64,000 bases of DNA, taken from positions 64,622,397 through 64,686,396 of the forward strand of contig NC_037088.1 of NCBI RefSeq assembly GCF_002994745.2. Direction: 5' to 3'. The DNA comes from Rosa chinensis (lineage: Eukaryota > Streptophyta > Magnoliopsida > Rosales > Rosaceae). The position numbers and the translations under genes were made by a program. This document shows, piece by piece, positions 11,681 through 22,348 of this stretch (within the stretch, counting starts at the first letter, position 1; each line of letters opens with the position of its first letter). The notes under the pieces are model-generated. The model saw only the letters and a list, made by a program, of their open reading frames with translations. It did not search any database and was not told the DNA's origin.

Positions 11681-11728
11681 ACACACGCAAACACTTACAG
11701 TCCTCTCACAACTGCGCCTCTTTCTCAT

Positions 11729-11737
11729 AAACCCTAA
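11729..11737 (+). promoter_or_regulatory. Second telo-box in the fibrillarin 5' leader
   Basis: AAACCCTAA lies 35 nt before the ATG, near or just past the probable transcription start. Confidence 0.6.
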
Positions 11738-11771
11738 AACTCAGCCGTTCCCTCTCTCTAAGCTCGCAGAC

Positions 11772-14700
11772 ATGGCACCTCCTCGAGGTAATACTCTATA
11801 CTCATCAATCACTCCTCTTCTTCATCATCTATTTTGTCTGTCTTACCTCGCCTCTGTTTAGTCTAAGAAGACCCATCAGTTTTCTTAGCTTTGTTGATTG
11901 GCTTCTTGCTCATTTGCATGTACCCAGTTTAGTATTTCGGTTCTTGTTCATCTAATTCCAAAACCCCCCAAAACCCAAAACCCTGTTTATATTGTGCAAG
12001 TTCATATTGAAACTACTTTTCTGATGTGTGTTTTCGGTTAATCATTACATTATACTAGTTTCCGGGTTGTGTTTCTGTGAAGTTTTAGCAGGAGGTGTTG
12101 TTTATTGATTTGTGGGTTTTTATGTGTAGGCCGTGGTGGTTCTGGTGGGTTCAGGGGTGGTGGAAGGAGTGATGGAGGGAGAGGCCGAGGTGGAGGCCGT
12201 GGATTCGGTGACAGAAGTAACAGTGGTTTTAAGCCCAGTGGAGGCCGAGGTGACCGTGGTGGTCGGGGCCGTGGTGACCGCGGCCGTGGAAGAGGCCGTG
12301 GGGGCAGAGGAGGAATGAAGGGCGGAACTAAGGTTGTGGTTGAGCCCCATAGACATGCTGGGGTTTTCCTTGCTAAGGGTAAAGAAGATGCTCTTGTGAC
12401 CAAGAACATGGTCCCCGGAGAAGCTGTCTACAATGAGAAGAGGATTTCCGTTCAGGTAGCGACTTTAATTAAATTAATGGTTTCCGTAAGCTCTGTGTTG
12501 TGGTTTGGTTTTTATTGCTGTGTATTGTGGCTTAAGGAATTGTTTTATTTATTTCAGCAAGAGGATGGAACAAAAGTTGAGTATAGGATTTGGAACCCTT
12601 TCCGTTCCAAGTTGGCAGCTGCTATTCTTGGTGGTGTTGATGAGATCTGGATTGTAAGTTTCGATTCCATGGTTTGGTGCATTCTGTTCAATATCCACTA
12701 CTGTTGAGAATTTTCAATCTAATATCTTGATGTTTGTTTATGTGATTAAGAAACCTGGTGCCAGGGTTCTCTACCTGGGGGCTGCTTCTGGTACCACAGT
12801 CTCTCATGTCTCCGACATTGTTGGCCCTGTAAGTTTCATTCGTATAGAAGCTTTCTAATTGTTTTAATTGAGAGTAGCTTCTTATAATTGCTGTTGTGTT
12901 TGCAGACTGGATGTGTCTATGCAGTGGAGTTTTCTCATAGAAGTGGCAGAGACTTGGTAAACATGGCTAAGAAGAGAACTAATGTCATACCAATTATTGA
13001 AGATGCTAGGCATCCAGCGAAGTACCGTATGCTTGTTGGCATGGTTGACGTGGTATTTTCAGATGTTGCACAACCTGATCAGGTTTGTTTCTTGAGATTT
13101 GTTTTAGCTAACCGTGAACTTGGTGATAATTCTCTTATTATGTGGTTGATTGTTGCTTTTGTCTTCATATAATTAAGCAAATGATGAGTTTACTCGGATT
13201 CCCCTTCAAGACATCTTGAAAGATGAAAGCTCGAGTTTTCTGATGCATATCTTGTAGTACTGAAATGGCCCCTCTGTGTGTGTGTTTTCTTTGGGTTAAT
13301 TTGGTATCCTTTATGCTTATTCCTTCAGAAATTTTTGCAAATAGTTTCCACAGTCCTTATGTCAGTGTTCTTTGATATTTGTTTGTAAATGCAGTTGTAC
13401 AAATGTTGTTTTTCTTGGTATTGGGCATGTGACGAGTTACTCGGATTCCCCTTCAAGACTTTAAGGGTGCTGTAAACCCGAGTTTCTGATGCTCTTATGT
13501 TTGAGAATCTGCTTTTTGTGATGTACTGTCTTGCATCTTCCCCATATTTTACTCTCTTACACTGATATTTCTACGAAGACTAGACTTTGTTTCTATGATT
13601 TTCTGGTGTCTGCCCTGAAAATCTTTATGTTAGTTTACTTGTATCTTTTTCTGTAAAAGTTGTTGTACAAGTTTTTTCGCGCGTAGTATAGGTATGTGAC
13701 GAGTTACTCAGATAAGACCTTTGGGTGATGCAAAACCGAGTCTCTGATGCTCATTTGTTTGGTATTTTGATTTTGTGGTTTTACTTCTTTCCTCACTCCC
13801 TTTCTCTGATGTTTTTAGTGGACTACTTTGTCGTTATGATTCTTGTGGTGTTACTTCATTCTTTTCCATATAGTTTCTAAAACATTTTTTCTCTGCATAT
13901 CAAGTATGTAATGAGTTTCTTTCATTTTTCCTTCTAGGCAATTTCGGTGATGCAAAACCAAGGTTTTGGTACTCTTGTTTGTTGTGTGACTTGATGTTAC
14001 TTTTAGCTTTCCATAAATCTACAACCTTTGTTTTTTCCTTTGTATATTATCCAGTTTCTTTCATCTTTTTCTAGACATTATCAGTGATGCAAAACCAAGT
14101 TTTTGATGCTCTTGCTTGTTTCAACTTTTGTGTCTTTTGATTGGATGTCTGTCTTATTGCTGGAAGACTAAACTTCAATGTTTCCAACTATGTTTCTAGA
14201 TGTCAATAGTTTGTTGTATTTCACTTCCATATATGCATCTGTTTTTTTTTTTTTTGACAATATTTGAGCTATTGACCAAGTACTTGGATTCCTTTAAGAC
14301 ATCATGTGTGATGCAACCCGAGTTTCTGATGTTTTGGTATAGAGATTTTGATATTTTTGGTTTTGATTTCTTGAAGTCAAAAGGTCCTGTTGGAAAATTC
14401 CTAATTATGTTGTTGAAGCACAATCAAGGGGTGACTACCCAAATGTGTCGACCGTGTTCTTGTAATCTTACATATATATTTTGTTGTTTTTGCCACCCAT
14501 GCAGGCCAGGATTCTAGCTTTGAATGCATCATATTTTCTTAAAGCCGGAGGGCACTTCGTCATCTCTATCAAGGTTCGTTTAGAGTGAATATGTTCTGTT
14601 CCCGTCCTCATAAGACGCGAGTTGCTAAAGCTGCTTAATCTAGGATGTAACAAATGCTTGCTTTGTTGAATCATTTCAGGCTAATTGTATCGACTGCACT

Positions 14701-14856
14701 GTTCCTGCTGAGGTAGTGTTCCAATCTGAGGTGAAGAAGCTGCAGGCAGAACAGTTTAAGCCTTTTGAACAAGTGACTCTTGAACCTTTTGAGCGTGATC
14801 ATGCTTGTGTGATTGGTGGTTACCGCATGCCAAAGAAGTCAAAGGCTACTGCCTAG
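11772..14856 (+). CDS. FIB: Fibrillarin, box C/D snoRNP 2'-O-methyltransferase
   Basis: Exons 11772-11787, 12130-12455, 12558-12653, 12751-12828, 12906-13082, 14505-14573 and 14680-14856 give a 312-aa protein, normal length for plants. Residues 6-75 form the RGG/GAR domain. The methyltransferase fold follows: [20 protein letters not shown] is the SAM-binding motif [15 protein letters not shown] is motif II, and [13 protein letters not shown] holds the catalytic Asp region. The last exon has [12 protein letters not shown] and a basic end. It methylates rRNA 2'-OH groups in the nucleolus, guided by C/D snoRNAs together with NOP56, NOP58 and the 15.5K protein. Intron 5 (1.4 kb) is far longer than the others and carries snoRNA copies, as known for the Arabidopsis fibrillarin genes, which host U60. 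All frames are intact, so I judge it functional. Confidence 0.97.
13178..13247 (+). ncRNA. U60-like box C/D snoRNA, copy 1
   Basis: The C box ATGATGA at 13181-13187 is perfect and the D box CTGA is at 13240-13243, closed by a short GCA/TGC stem. The inner segment GGATTCCCCTTCAAGA is shared with copy 2. It lies in intron 5 of fibrillarin; the U60 name follows from the known location of U60 in that intron in Arabidopsis and was not confirmed by alignment. Confidence 0.75.
13425..13494 (+). ncRNA. U60-like box C/D snoRNA, copy 2
   Basis: C box GTGACGA at 13429-13435 (one change from consensus), D box CTGA at 13486-13489, GCA/TGC closing stem, and the same CGGATTCCCCTTCAAGAC segment as copy 1. 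The AACCCGAGTTT before the D box is probably the guide. Confidence 0.7.
13692..13752 (+). ncRNA. U60-like box C/D snoRNA, copy 3
   Basis: C box GTGACGA at 13696-13702 and D box CTGA at 13744-13747. The upstream guide half (GATAAGACC) has diverged from copies 1 and 2, while AAACCGAGT before the D box is kept; an internal GTGATGC could be the C' box. Confidence 0.6.
13904..13974 (+). ncRNA. Decayed snoRNA copy 4
   Basis: It keeps GTAATGAGT at the C-box position (13908) and GGTGATGCAAAACC, but the D box has become TTGG. Probably a dead paralogue. Confidence 0.4.
14041..14111 (+). ncRNA. Decayed snoRNA copy 5
   Basis: Related to copy 4 through TTTCATCTTTTTCTAG and GTGATGCAAAACCAAG; the C box is lost and the D box reads TTGA. 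Likely non-functional. Confidence 0.35.
14268..14334 (+). ncRNA. U60-like snoRNA copy 6, C box weak
   Basis: The 3' half is good: GTGATGCAACCCGAGTTT followed by CTGA at 14326-14329. TACTTGGATTCC matches copies 1 and 2, but the C-box position reads ATTGACC. Uncertain function. Confidence 0.45.
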
Positions 14857-15381
14857 AACGTCTCTAATCCATGAATCAATAGCTTAGTTTGCCTGTGAGA
14901 AAAGGATAAAATGTAAACCCGACAATGTTTTTCCTTTTTGTTCTTATTACCTTGTTGGTCTATGTAGTTCTGAACATCTTAATGATCTTTTTTGATTGAT
15001 ATTTAAGTTTTCATCTTTAATTTTGATGTCCCAACGAGCACTTGTATTAGTTTATCACATCTCTGCTAGAAATTTTCGACTGAAAGTGACCTAAACTTAT
15101 AGAGTCTAGTTTTCTTACTTTAGGTTGTAAGCATAAAGATGGAGAATGCCTGGACATACCTTTTCAACCCCTGTATGTTTTAAACCTAAAGGTACTCATA
15201 TGCCCAAAGGCGTTTCTAAATGGATAAACTAAAACCACGGAATAATGATGTTATCTGGAATCATGTCCTATCTCCAGTCCCTGTCTCTAACATCGCTTAG
15301 ATTTGGGAAGTAGACAAGCAGCAAATTAGGCTGCATGTGCATGTGTATGTCTTCCTAGCAAATCGTAGATTCTGGGTAAAT
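14857..15381. other. Fibrillarin 3' UTR and spacer
   Basis: The 3' UTR probably covers the first 150-200 nt, with T-rich sequence at 14930-15030. Nothing else recognised. Confidence 0.5.
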
Positions 15382-15479
15382 CTTCAACATGTTGAAGACG
15401 AGAGGTATCAACATCGTTTAGTCGTGTACTCTTCAACATGTTGAAGACAAGAGGTATCAACATCGTTTAGTCGTGTACT
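15382..15479. repeat. 49-bp tandem duplication with a 16-bp palindrome
   Basis: Two 49-bp copies, 15382-15430 and 15431-15479, differ at one base. Each starts with the perfect palindrome CTTCAACATGTTGAAG. Confidence 0.9.
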
Positions 15480-15676
15480 CCACAGCGGTCCTAGCCTGGC
15501 TTTGTGGAGGCTTATGGGGGTTATTGAATGTTAGTTGGGTCAAGCAGGAGTACGACTTAAGAAGTGTATCAGGACTGTAATAAGAGAGCTGGGAAGTGGG
15601 AATCAGCTGCTAGTTGAGTCTGGTGGACGCTGTGCAGATAGAGGAAACCCTAAACTGAAAAAATGTAAAAGATAAA
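15480..15676. other. Spacer before the tRNA pair
   Basis: No gene seen. The A-run at about 15657-15670 (CTGAAAAAATGTAAAAGAT) lies 3' of the first tRNA on the minus strand and supplies T-runs for Pol III termination. Confidence 0.4.
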
Positions 15677-15760
15677 TGTCAGAAGTGGGATTTGAACCCA
15701 CGCCCTCTCTCGAAGACCAGAACTTGAGTCTGGCGCCTTAGACCACTCGGCCATCCTGAC
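15677..15760 (-). tRNA. tRNA-Leu(CAA), copy 1
   Basis: 84 nt on the minus strand. The acceptor stem GTCAGGA pairs with TTCTGAC, plus discriminator A. A box GGCCGAGTGGT, anticodon loop CTCAAGT with CAA, a long class II variable arm, and B box GGTTCAAATCC are all present. The gene has no intron and no encoded CCA, as usual for a plant nuclear gene. Confidence 0.95.
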
Positions 15761-15940
15761 AGTTCTGTTCATCTGGTCAGCCAAATTCATAGTGATCTAA
15801 ATAAAGCAAAAAAAGGCTAAATCCCATAGTGATCATATAAAGCAAAATAAAAAATATTGTTTCAGTAGTAAGCTAAAGACCCATTACAATCTACAAAGCA
15901 CAATTTAAATGGTACGCTAAAGTAATTTACAAATCAAAGC

Positions 15941-15956
15941 GCAAAAAAAAAAAAAA
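15941..15956 (-). terminator. Pol III terminator of tRNA copy 2
   Basis: An A-run of 14 on the plus strand directly abuts the 3' end of the tRNA, giving a long T-run on the transcribed sense strand. Confidence 0.8.
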
Positions 15957-16040
15957 TGTCAGAAGTGGGATTTGAACCCACGCCCTCGTTAGAGGACCAG
16001 AACTTGAGTCTGGCGCGTTAGACCACTCCGCCATCCTGAC
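15957..16040 (-). tRNA. tRNA-Leu(CAA), copy 2
   Basis: 84 nt, same acceptor, anticodon (CAA) and T arm as copy 1. It differs in the D stem (GCG/CGC instead of GCC/GGC, still paired) and in the variable arm, where CCTC/GAGG forms a better stem. The spacing of 280 bp between the two genes suggests tandem duplication. Confidence 0.93.
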
Positions 16041-16181
16041 ACTTGTTATCAATACCACAATTCCTATCATAGTATTATACTATTTATTTTTTTATCTGAA
16101 CTCTGAAGGCAAAACTTGATGACTTTTTTGCTTTTGATGACATTGTTGTAGATCAAAGTGTTTCTCCAAGCTAGACTTGAT

Positions 16182-16220
<39 letters not shown>

Positions 16221-16645
16221 TAAACTTGCTTTTGAATTGCATTTGGTTTCGGCTATTGTTGCTTGTTGCCTCTCACACTTGGTTGCTTAAGAGTGTTTGT
16301 GATTTGATATTCTAGTGCCATTGCTTTAAAACTTGCAGAGCAAGTGAAAAGCCCTTTTTAGCCATTTAGGATTCTTACATACATGCATTGATCTTAACCT
16401 GATCTTGAATTTCAATACCAAGGTTATGTAAAACAGTAAAAGTAAGAGCACTAAATGACTTGGAACCTTAAAATGGATTATGATACCCTACTTGGAATCA
16501 AAATCCACAGGTGATGTCACTGAACAAATTAACCATGCTGGTCTCAATTCTCAAATGGCGAAAAACACAAAAATTTGGAAGGCTTAGCTTCCCTACACAG
16601 TAAACATGGTTTACAGAGAAACTAAGCGGAAGAATAAGAGGAAGT
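16041..16645. other. Spacer with a 33-nt T-run (16184-16216)
   Basis: Probably includes the 3' UTR of the MATE gene on the minus strand. No other gene seen. Confidence 0.5.
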
Positions 16646-19600
16646 TCATATAATATTATGATTATTTTCAGCTACTGTCTCGCCTTTTACATCTTGACCT
16701 CCCCATTTCTTCATTCGGTCTGAACTTTCTTCCACCTGCGGAAAAAGAAAACGAATCACAGTTAATAATTCATTTTCAATGAATTTTGTTAGAACATGTT
16801 GTGCTGGTAAGTTTAAATCACAGCTATAAGAGACTTTTTAAGTAATTACCTCCTTGTTCCAGTTGATTCTGTAAAGTACTATAAGGAGCAGCAAGGTTTG
16901 AAGAGCTGTTCCACATATCATGCCTCCCCAAATGCCCTACAATATATTTGAACATATCTAGCTGATTAAATTTCCAATACACATGAAAAGAACATCGGAA
17001 ACTTCACAAACTGAAACATATTACTTACAGTCACTCCCATGTCTAGTGTATAACCAAGAAGGAATCCGAATGGGAGCCCAAAAATGTAATAACAACCCAA
17101 GTTAATATAAGCCACAATTCCTTGCCATCCACCTCCGATAGCAACACCTGAAAGCATCCATCCAGGTTTTGTAAACAGTGAATCAAAGGTGAAGAAAAGA
17201 AGGATATTCTCTTCTCTAGCTTTAGAGGATGGAAGCCAACAAACACGATTTATTGATACCTGAAATCACAGGCTGGACACTGTTGAGAACCATGGTGATT
17301 CCGAGAAGCCATGCTAGCTTTGAAACAGCTGCTTGCAATTCGGCATTGCTTGTGAAGAGGACAGAGAAGTAGTCTTTGGTAATCAAGATAACAACCATGC
17401 AAAAAATTCCAATCAGCAGAGATTGAGCCACTGTCACATAGACTGAGTACTTAGCTGCTCTCGGACGCCCTAGTCCAAGTTCATTAGAAACTCGAACACT
17501 AGAAGAATTGGAAGAAAAACAACAAATTGTTTCAGAAACTTGGCATCAAAGCAGTTGTTACTTGAAGCAGACGCAAAATAGTAAAAGAAATTGAGTCTTG
17601 GTACTTACCTAATAGCAGCATTGATTCCAATGAACAGCATTGCTTCCCATCCATTGACATTCATGCTGAAATATCAATTAAGTGAATCAGATACCCCATA
17701 CTGAAAATTGAGCCACCAAACTATGAAAGTGAGTAGGATTAGTTGTGTTGTTACCAAATAGAAAGTGAATCAAGAGCAATGACCGCATTGTCAAGATGGC
17801 CAGTAAGAATGATGATACTCATCATATACCAAATCTCAAGGCAAAGCATGACAGCTGATTCAAGCGAAAGCTTCACAAAGGCCCAAATGTCTTTGAAAGC
17901 CAACCATGAAAACCCGCTCCACCCTTCGTTACACCAACCAAGTATATAAACAAGCTCAGCAATCACAATTTCCCAACCTGTAATGTCAAAAGCTATAGCT
18001 GCACCATATATCCCCCAATCGAACACGTAAATGAAGAGGAACAGAAGTCCAATGTGAACCATTAGGGCTATGAATCCGATCCAAGCAAGAACTATGACCT
18101 TGCTTTGTGCCTGCAGGAACTTTTGGCAAGGGAAATTGATGGCAAGTGAGAATAGCTGAGGGATCACATACACGGTGAATGTTCCCGCCAGGTCCGCTAC
18201 ATCGTCATCTTGGCCAAGAAGCTTTAAGATTGGGGCAGAGAAGCAATAGAGTGGAGTAAGGAAAAGGCAGGTTATCCATAGAATGATCCATGACCTTTGC
18301 ATGTAGATACCAAGCATGTTAACTCGTCCAGCTCCAAATGCTTGACCACATAATGTCTCTAGTGCACTTCCCATACCAAGCTACAACAAATTTGTACAAA
18401 TGAATTATAATGTGATATGAATAATAGTGATTTCATTATTAATCCATAGTAGATTTTGCTATGAAACTTTTGGTTGCTGTATTTTGTCTATACATCATAA
18501 AAAGGGAAATGCGTCTCACGATGGTCAAGTCCGTTATATATTCTTCAATTACCATTTCAAATCCATTTTAAGATTGAAAACAAATTAAATTTAGTGTGCG
18601 TTGGGATTTTGTTTCTTATTGGAAAATTTATGAACATGACGTGTATGGTAAAGATTGGTAAAACAGAAATCCTATTACGAAACTCGAAACACACGGCTAA
18701 AATTGCTCTCTGGTCAAGATACGTAAGCTAAAGGATTAGTATATGGTAATGAAAGGGATTATGAAGAAAAACCACACTCCAAAACGACTTGATACCAAAA
18801 GAAAAATGCAAAACGACAATACCAGAACTCACAGATTCATAAAAACAGAAAACGTAAACTTAAAGATACCAAAAGCATGAAAAAAAAAAGAAAAGTGAAA
18901 CAGAATAAAACAGAGTTTACATGTTCCTCTAACGGTTAAAGTACAAGACTAATCCTTTTAATATCAGAAAGTTCGTCTTTTTCGAAATTGAGCAGCACCT
19001 AATCCGTAAGAAAAACAAGGAAAAAAGATCTTCTTTTTTCTTTAGTTTTTTTATTTTATTTTTAAACACGAGACTTTTCCGAGATTTTCTCAACCGTAAA
19101 ACAGAGTATGAGGTATTTCCAATTTTCAATATTCGATTAACCACAAACATAGTTTACATAGATTCGAAATTTGACTAGTTGATACTACTAATTCACCAAG
19201 ATATATACAACAATATGATATTCCAAAATCTACATACGATTTCGTACTTACTCACCCTTGAATTCAAATCGAAATTCAATGAGTTCTTTAGTTCATTTTC
19301 GATTATTAGATTTTAAGTGAGAACACTACGTACCCCATTAGAAAAACCCAGAACAGAAATGAGGAGGAAAAATCTCACCCAAAGAAAACGAGGAACGGCA
19401 TTGCACGAAATCATTATTCAAAGTAATCGAAAACAAATAGCAAAAGAAGTGAAGGTAAGTTATATATTACCATGAAGCCGAAAGAGAAGGTACAGATGAC
19501 GGAGAGAGAGATAGAGACGGCGGAGAGCTCAATGTTTCCGATGTGGCCGACGAACATGGTGGAGACGGAGTTGGTGCCGAAGTTGCAGATTATGGTGAAG

Positions 19601-19725
19601 GCTATAGGCCCACCAATCCTCCATAGCTTCACTGTTTCTTTCCACGTCACCTCCCGAGCCTGCTTAAAGCTTGTCACCGGCTCGTAGTCCGTGACAGCTC
19701 CGTTGGTCAGCAGCGGCGCCTCCAT
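16646..19725 (-). CDS. MATE efflux transporter (DETOXIFICATION family), gene 1
   Basis: Seven exons: 19725-19471, 18380-17755, 17665-17609, 17498-17260, 17147-17029, 16936-16850 and 16735-16646. All junctions are GT/AG and in frame, for about 490 aa and 12 membrane helices. The start MEAPLL is followed by VTWKETVKLWRIGGPIAF; GSALETLCGQAFGAG is the conserved loop of plant MATEs; later come VRVSNELGLGRPRAAK and VAIGGGWQGIVAYINLGCYY. Such proteins export flavonoids, alkaloids, organic acids or xenobiotics across the plasma or vacuolar membrane by H+ antiport; the substrate cannot be read from sequence. Exon 1 and exon 2 are separated by a 1.09-kb intron. It is more diverged from genes 2 and 3 than those are from each other. 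Confidence 0.93.
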
Positions 19726-20099
19726 CTGGTTTTTCAGGCCACCGGAGGACAGGTGTACGATCCTGATCAAGTGGCAGCTAGCCTGGAGAGGCTATTAAAG
19801 GGCGAAGGATTGGTATTGGTTGGTTTGGTTTGGAGGACAAAATGCATGTATACAAGCGTTGTTGCTACTTAAAGGGTTTTAGAAGAAGCGAGGCTTCTTT
19901 GACTTCTTACTCTTTCATTTTGACTGAAAAATTACCCAAGTCGTAGTTATCTGGTTTTACTGTTGAAAATTTGAAAAATGATTATCATATCATGTTTGTT
20001 TAAATCCCTAGTTAGTTAACGTTCGATCAATACTTTTCGAGTGAATACAATCATACATGAGCCCAGGATATGAGGATATTGCATTGACGCTTAACTAAA

Positions 20100-20462
20100 A
20101 ACTGTTTAGTTATTGTCTCATAATGAACTCAATTCATATCCTTAGTGAATTCAGTATTTGTTTTTATTATTTAGGAAAGTCGTTCATATTTAAGTACTGC
20201 TTTCTGATTTCATTTATGCATGGAGACACACCCACCTCGACTTTCATATAAATTTTGTGTCACTGTTACCTACTTTTGGCTCATGAATCTATTTAGTTAT
20301 TGTCTCATAATGAACTTAATTCCTATCCTCAACGAATTCGGTATTTGTTTTTATTATTTAGGAAAGTTGTTCATATTAAGTGCCACTTTCCTATTTCATG
20401 AAGCCACACCCATTTCAATTTTCATATAAATTTTGTCACTGTTCCTACTATTGGCTCATGAA
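20100..20462. repeat. About 180-bp tandem duplication
   Basis: Two diverged copies share TTTAGTTATTGTCTCATAAT, GTATTTGTTTTTATTATTTA and TTGGCTCATGAAT in the same order (about 20103-20287 and 20288-20462). Confidence 0.8.
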
Positions 20463-21317
20463 TGATAAATCAATTATTGCATGATTAAATCAACATAAAA
20501 GAAAGATCGTGCGGCCAATGTGGTGTGCTTTTATGAATTTAAGATGAGTGTATTTAGTGATGCTCATTAATATGTACAATAATAATCTAAAAACAAAGGG
20601 ATAGGCCCTTTTATTAGGTGCCAATCAACCTAGTGCTTTGCAGGTTTTATTCACTATGGCTAATAGATTTGGATTTAGCAATTTTTGCCCGACTCCTCGT
20701 AATCTTTGTACTTATTATTTGGTTAACATATTGCGCTATATCATCTTAAAAAAATATATCATTTCTCGATCATAGTTCAAATCCCACAATTAATCGAAGA
20801 AGATTTCTCAAATCAAAGTTAGAACATTTTAAAGAAACAGTCAGTTTTTCTCAAACTAAAAGTTGTTATACATTGTTATCATAAAGCACCGGAAGTCTAC
20901 AAACTATTAAAAAGATAAGAGGCCTAATCCTAATTGGCTAATTCAAACAAAACATGGCACGATCAATATAGCTACCTCAGGCACTGCTAGACAATTTCAT
21001 GAATGACTTTTAAGTTTTAACTCCATGCTACTACTTCTTCCCTCCTCCCTATCATTTTCGAACGAAAAACGACAGCTAGCTTTTGGAGATTCGGACTATG
21101 ACCAATTCAATTGTTCTCAATATCTCACCGTGGAAACTGGAAAGTCTCAAGTCTCCCATGATCCCATGCAATGAAATTAGTAGGAACAGTGGCTTATGCC
21201 AACTAACAGTCCGAACCTCCAAACAATAAATTTGGTGAGAGTTTGGTGCCAAATATAATGTCGGGCGGGTTCGCTCTGTGCGGTCCAGCATTCTGCACAT
21301 GAATCATATCGAGACAA

Positions 21318-21339
21318 AAGAAGAAGAAGAAGAAGAAGA
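21318..21339. repeat. (GAA)n microsatellite
   Basis: Seven AAG/GAA trinucleotides in a row. Confidence 0.85.
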
Positions 21340-22348
21340 TCGAAGTTGGTAAGTTAATTGATAGGTGCTAAACTGGTTCACGTATAGAGGTGCTAGCTAG
21401 TTTTTAGTGGTATAAGGGCAGAGAGGCCAAGGATCCATAAATGACGACGTACGTGGATGAAGTATACACAGATATTTTCACCAGAAAGGAAATACTGAAG
21501 TAGTTGATAAAAAAGATATGGTGCCCTAACCGAAAAGGTACGTGATCGATATGAGATTGATGAGAGGAGGAGAGCTAAGCTAACCTTCAAAGTAAAAGAA
21601 TGTGCTGCCGGGAGAGGAAAAAGTCAAGTATCTACCACGCGCGTGATCGCGAATTCATGTATAACTTGACAAGTCCATTGGTACATGCACAGACGAGAGA
21701 GTTTTTGTACGTATGAAATGTAATTTTGATAACGAAACTTCTATTATAGATGCATGTATATGGCATACACACATGATTAAAAGGTGTGTGAGTTCCTGTA
21801 ATAAATAGTAGAAACCTCTTGCAATACACACACACAATCAGATCATGCATGTATGTATAGTAAAAATTCTGTTTTGATAATGTGGATACTTAGAAGTCGT
21901 CTCATGCAAAGTCTTAATAATCTATGTAACAAAAAAGGTCTTAATAATCTCACAGCATTTATAAAAGTACCGTCATGAAAAAGTAAAACAATGATGTCAA
22001 ATTAGTAAAACGAAAAATAGCAAAAGAGATAAAATCATAAAAATATGGAGTAAAATGAGCGAGGCCAAGCTTTGGTAATCTAAGACATATGGGCTGCAGG
22101 AAAAGAAGATTGAATTTGTGGTCCTCCTCTCGTTTTGTTGGGTCTACTAGTATACAGCCCAAAGATAGAACCATGAGAAAAAGCCCAGACCCTAAGCAAT
22201 ACTAAGGTTGAGCAGGCCCAGACCCTACACCTGACCTTTTTTTTTTTTTTTTTGAGAAGAGACCCTACACCTGACTTGTAGTTTTTTTTTGTGAAGCAGC
22301 AGAGGAAAATTCCATTGTTGCTGAAGTTCTCAAATGAGCATCTACATA

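Larger units (their letters stand above)
19726..22348. other. Promoter and spacer between MATE genes 1 and 2
   Basis: No gene supported. It holds a tandem duplication (20100-20462), a (GAA)n run near 21318-21339 and several short frames without motifs. The T-run at 22240 and a repeated GACCCTACACCTGAC word (22222, 22261) lie just 3' of MATE gene 2. Confidence 0.5.

Noticed and set aside
12050..12409. Proline/arginine-rich minus-strand frame opposite the fibrillarin RGG region
   Set aside because: A shadow of the Gly-Arg codons of exon 2; the plus-strand exon has correct splice borders and conserved protein.
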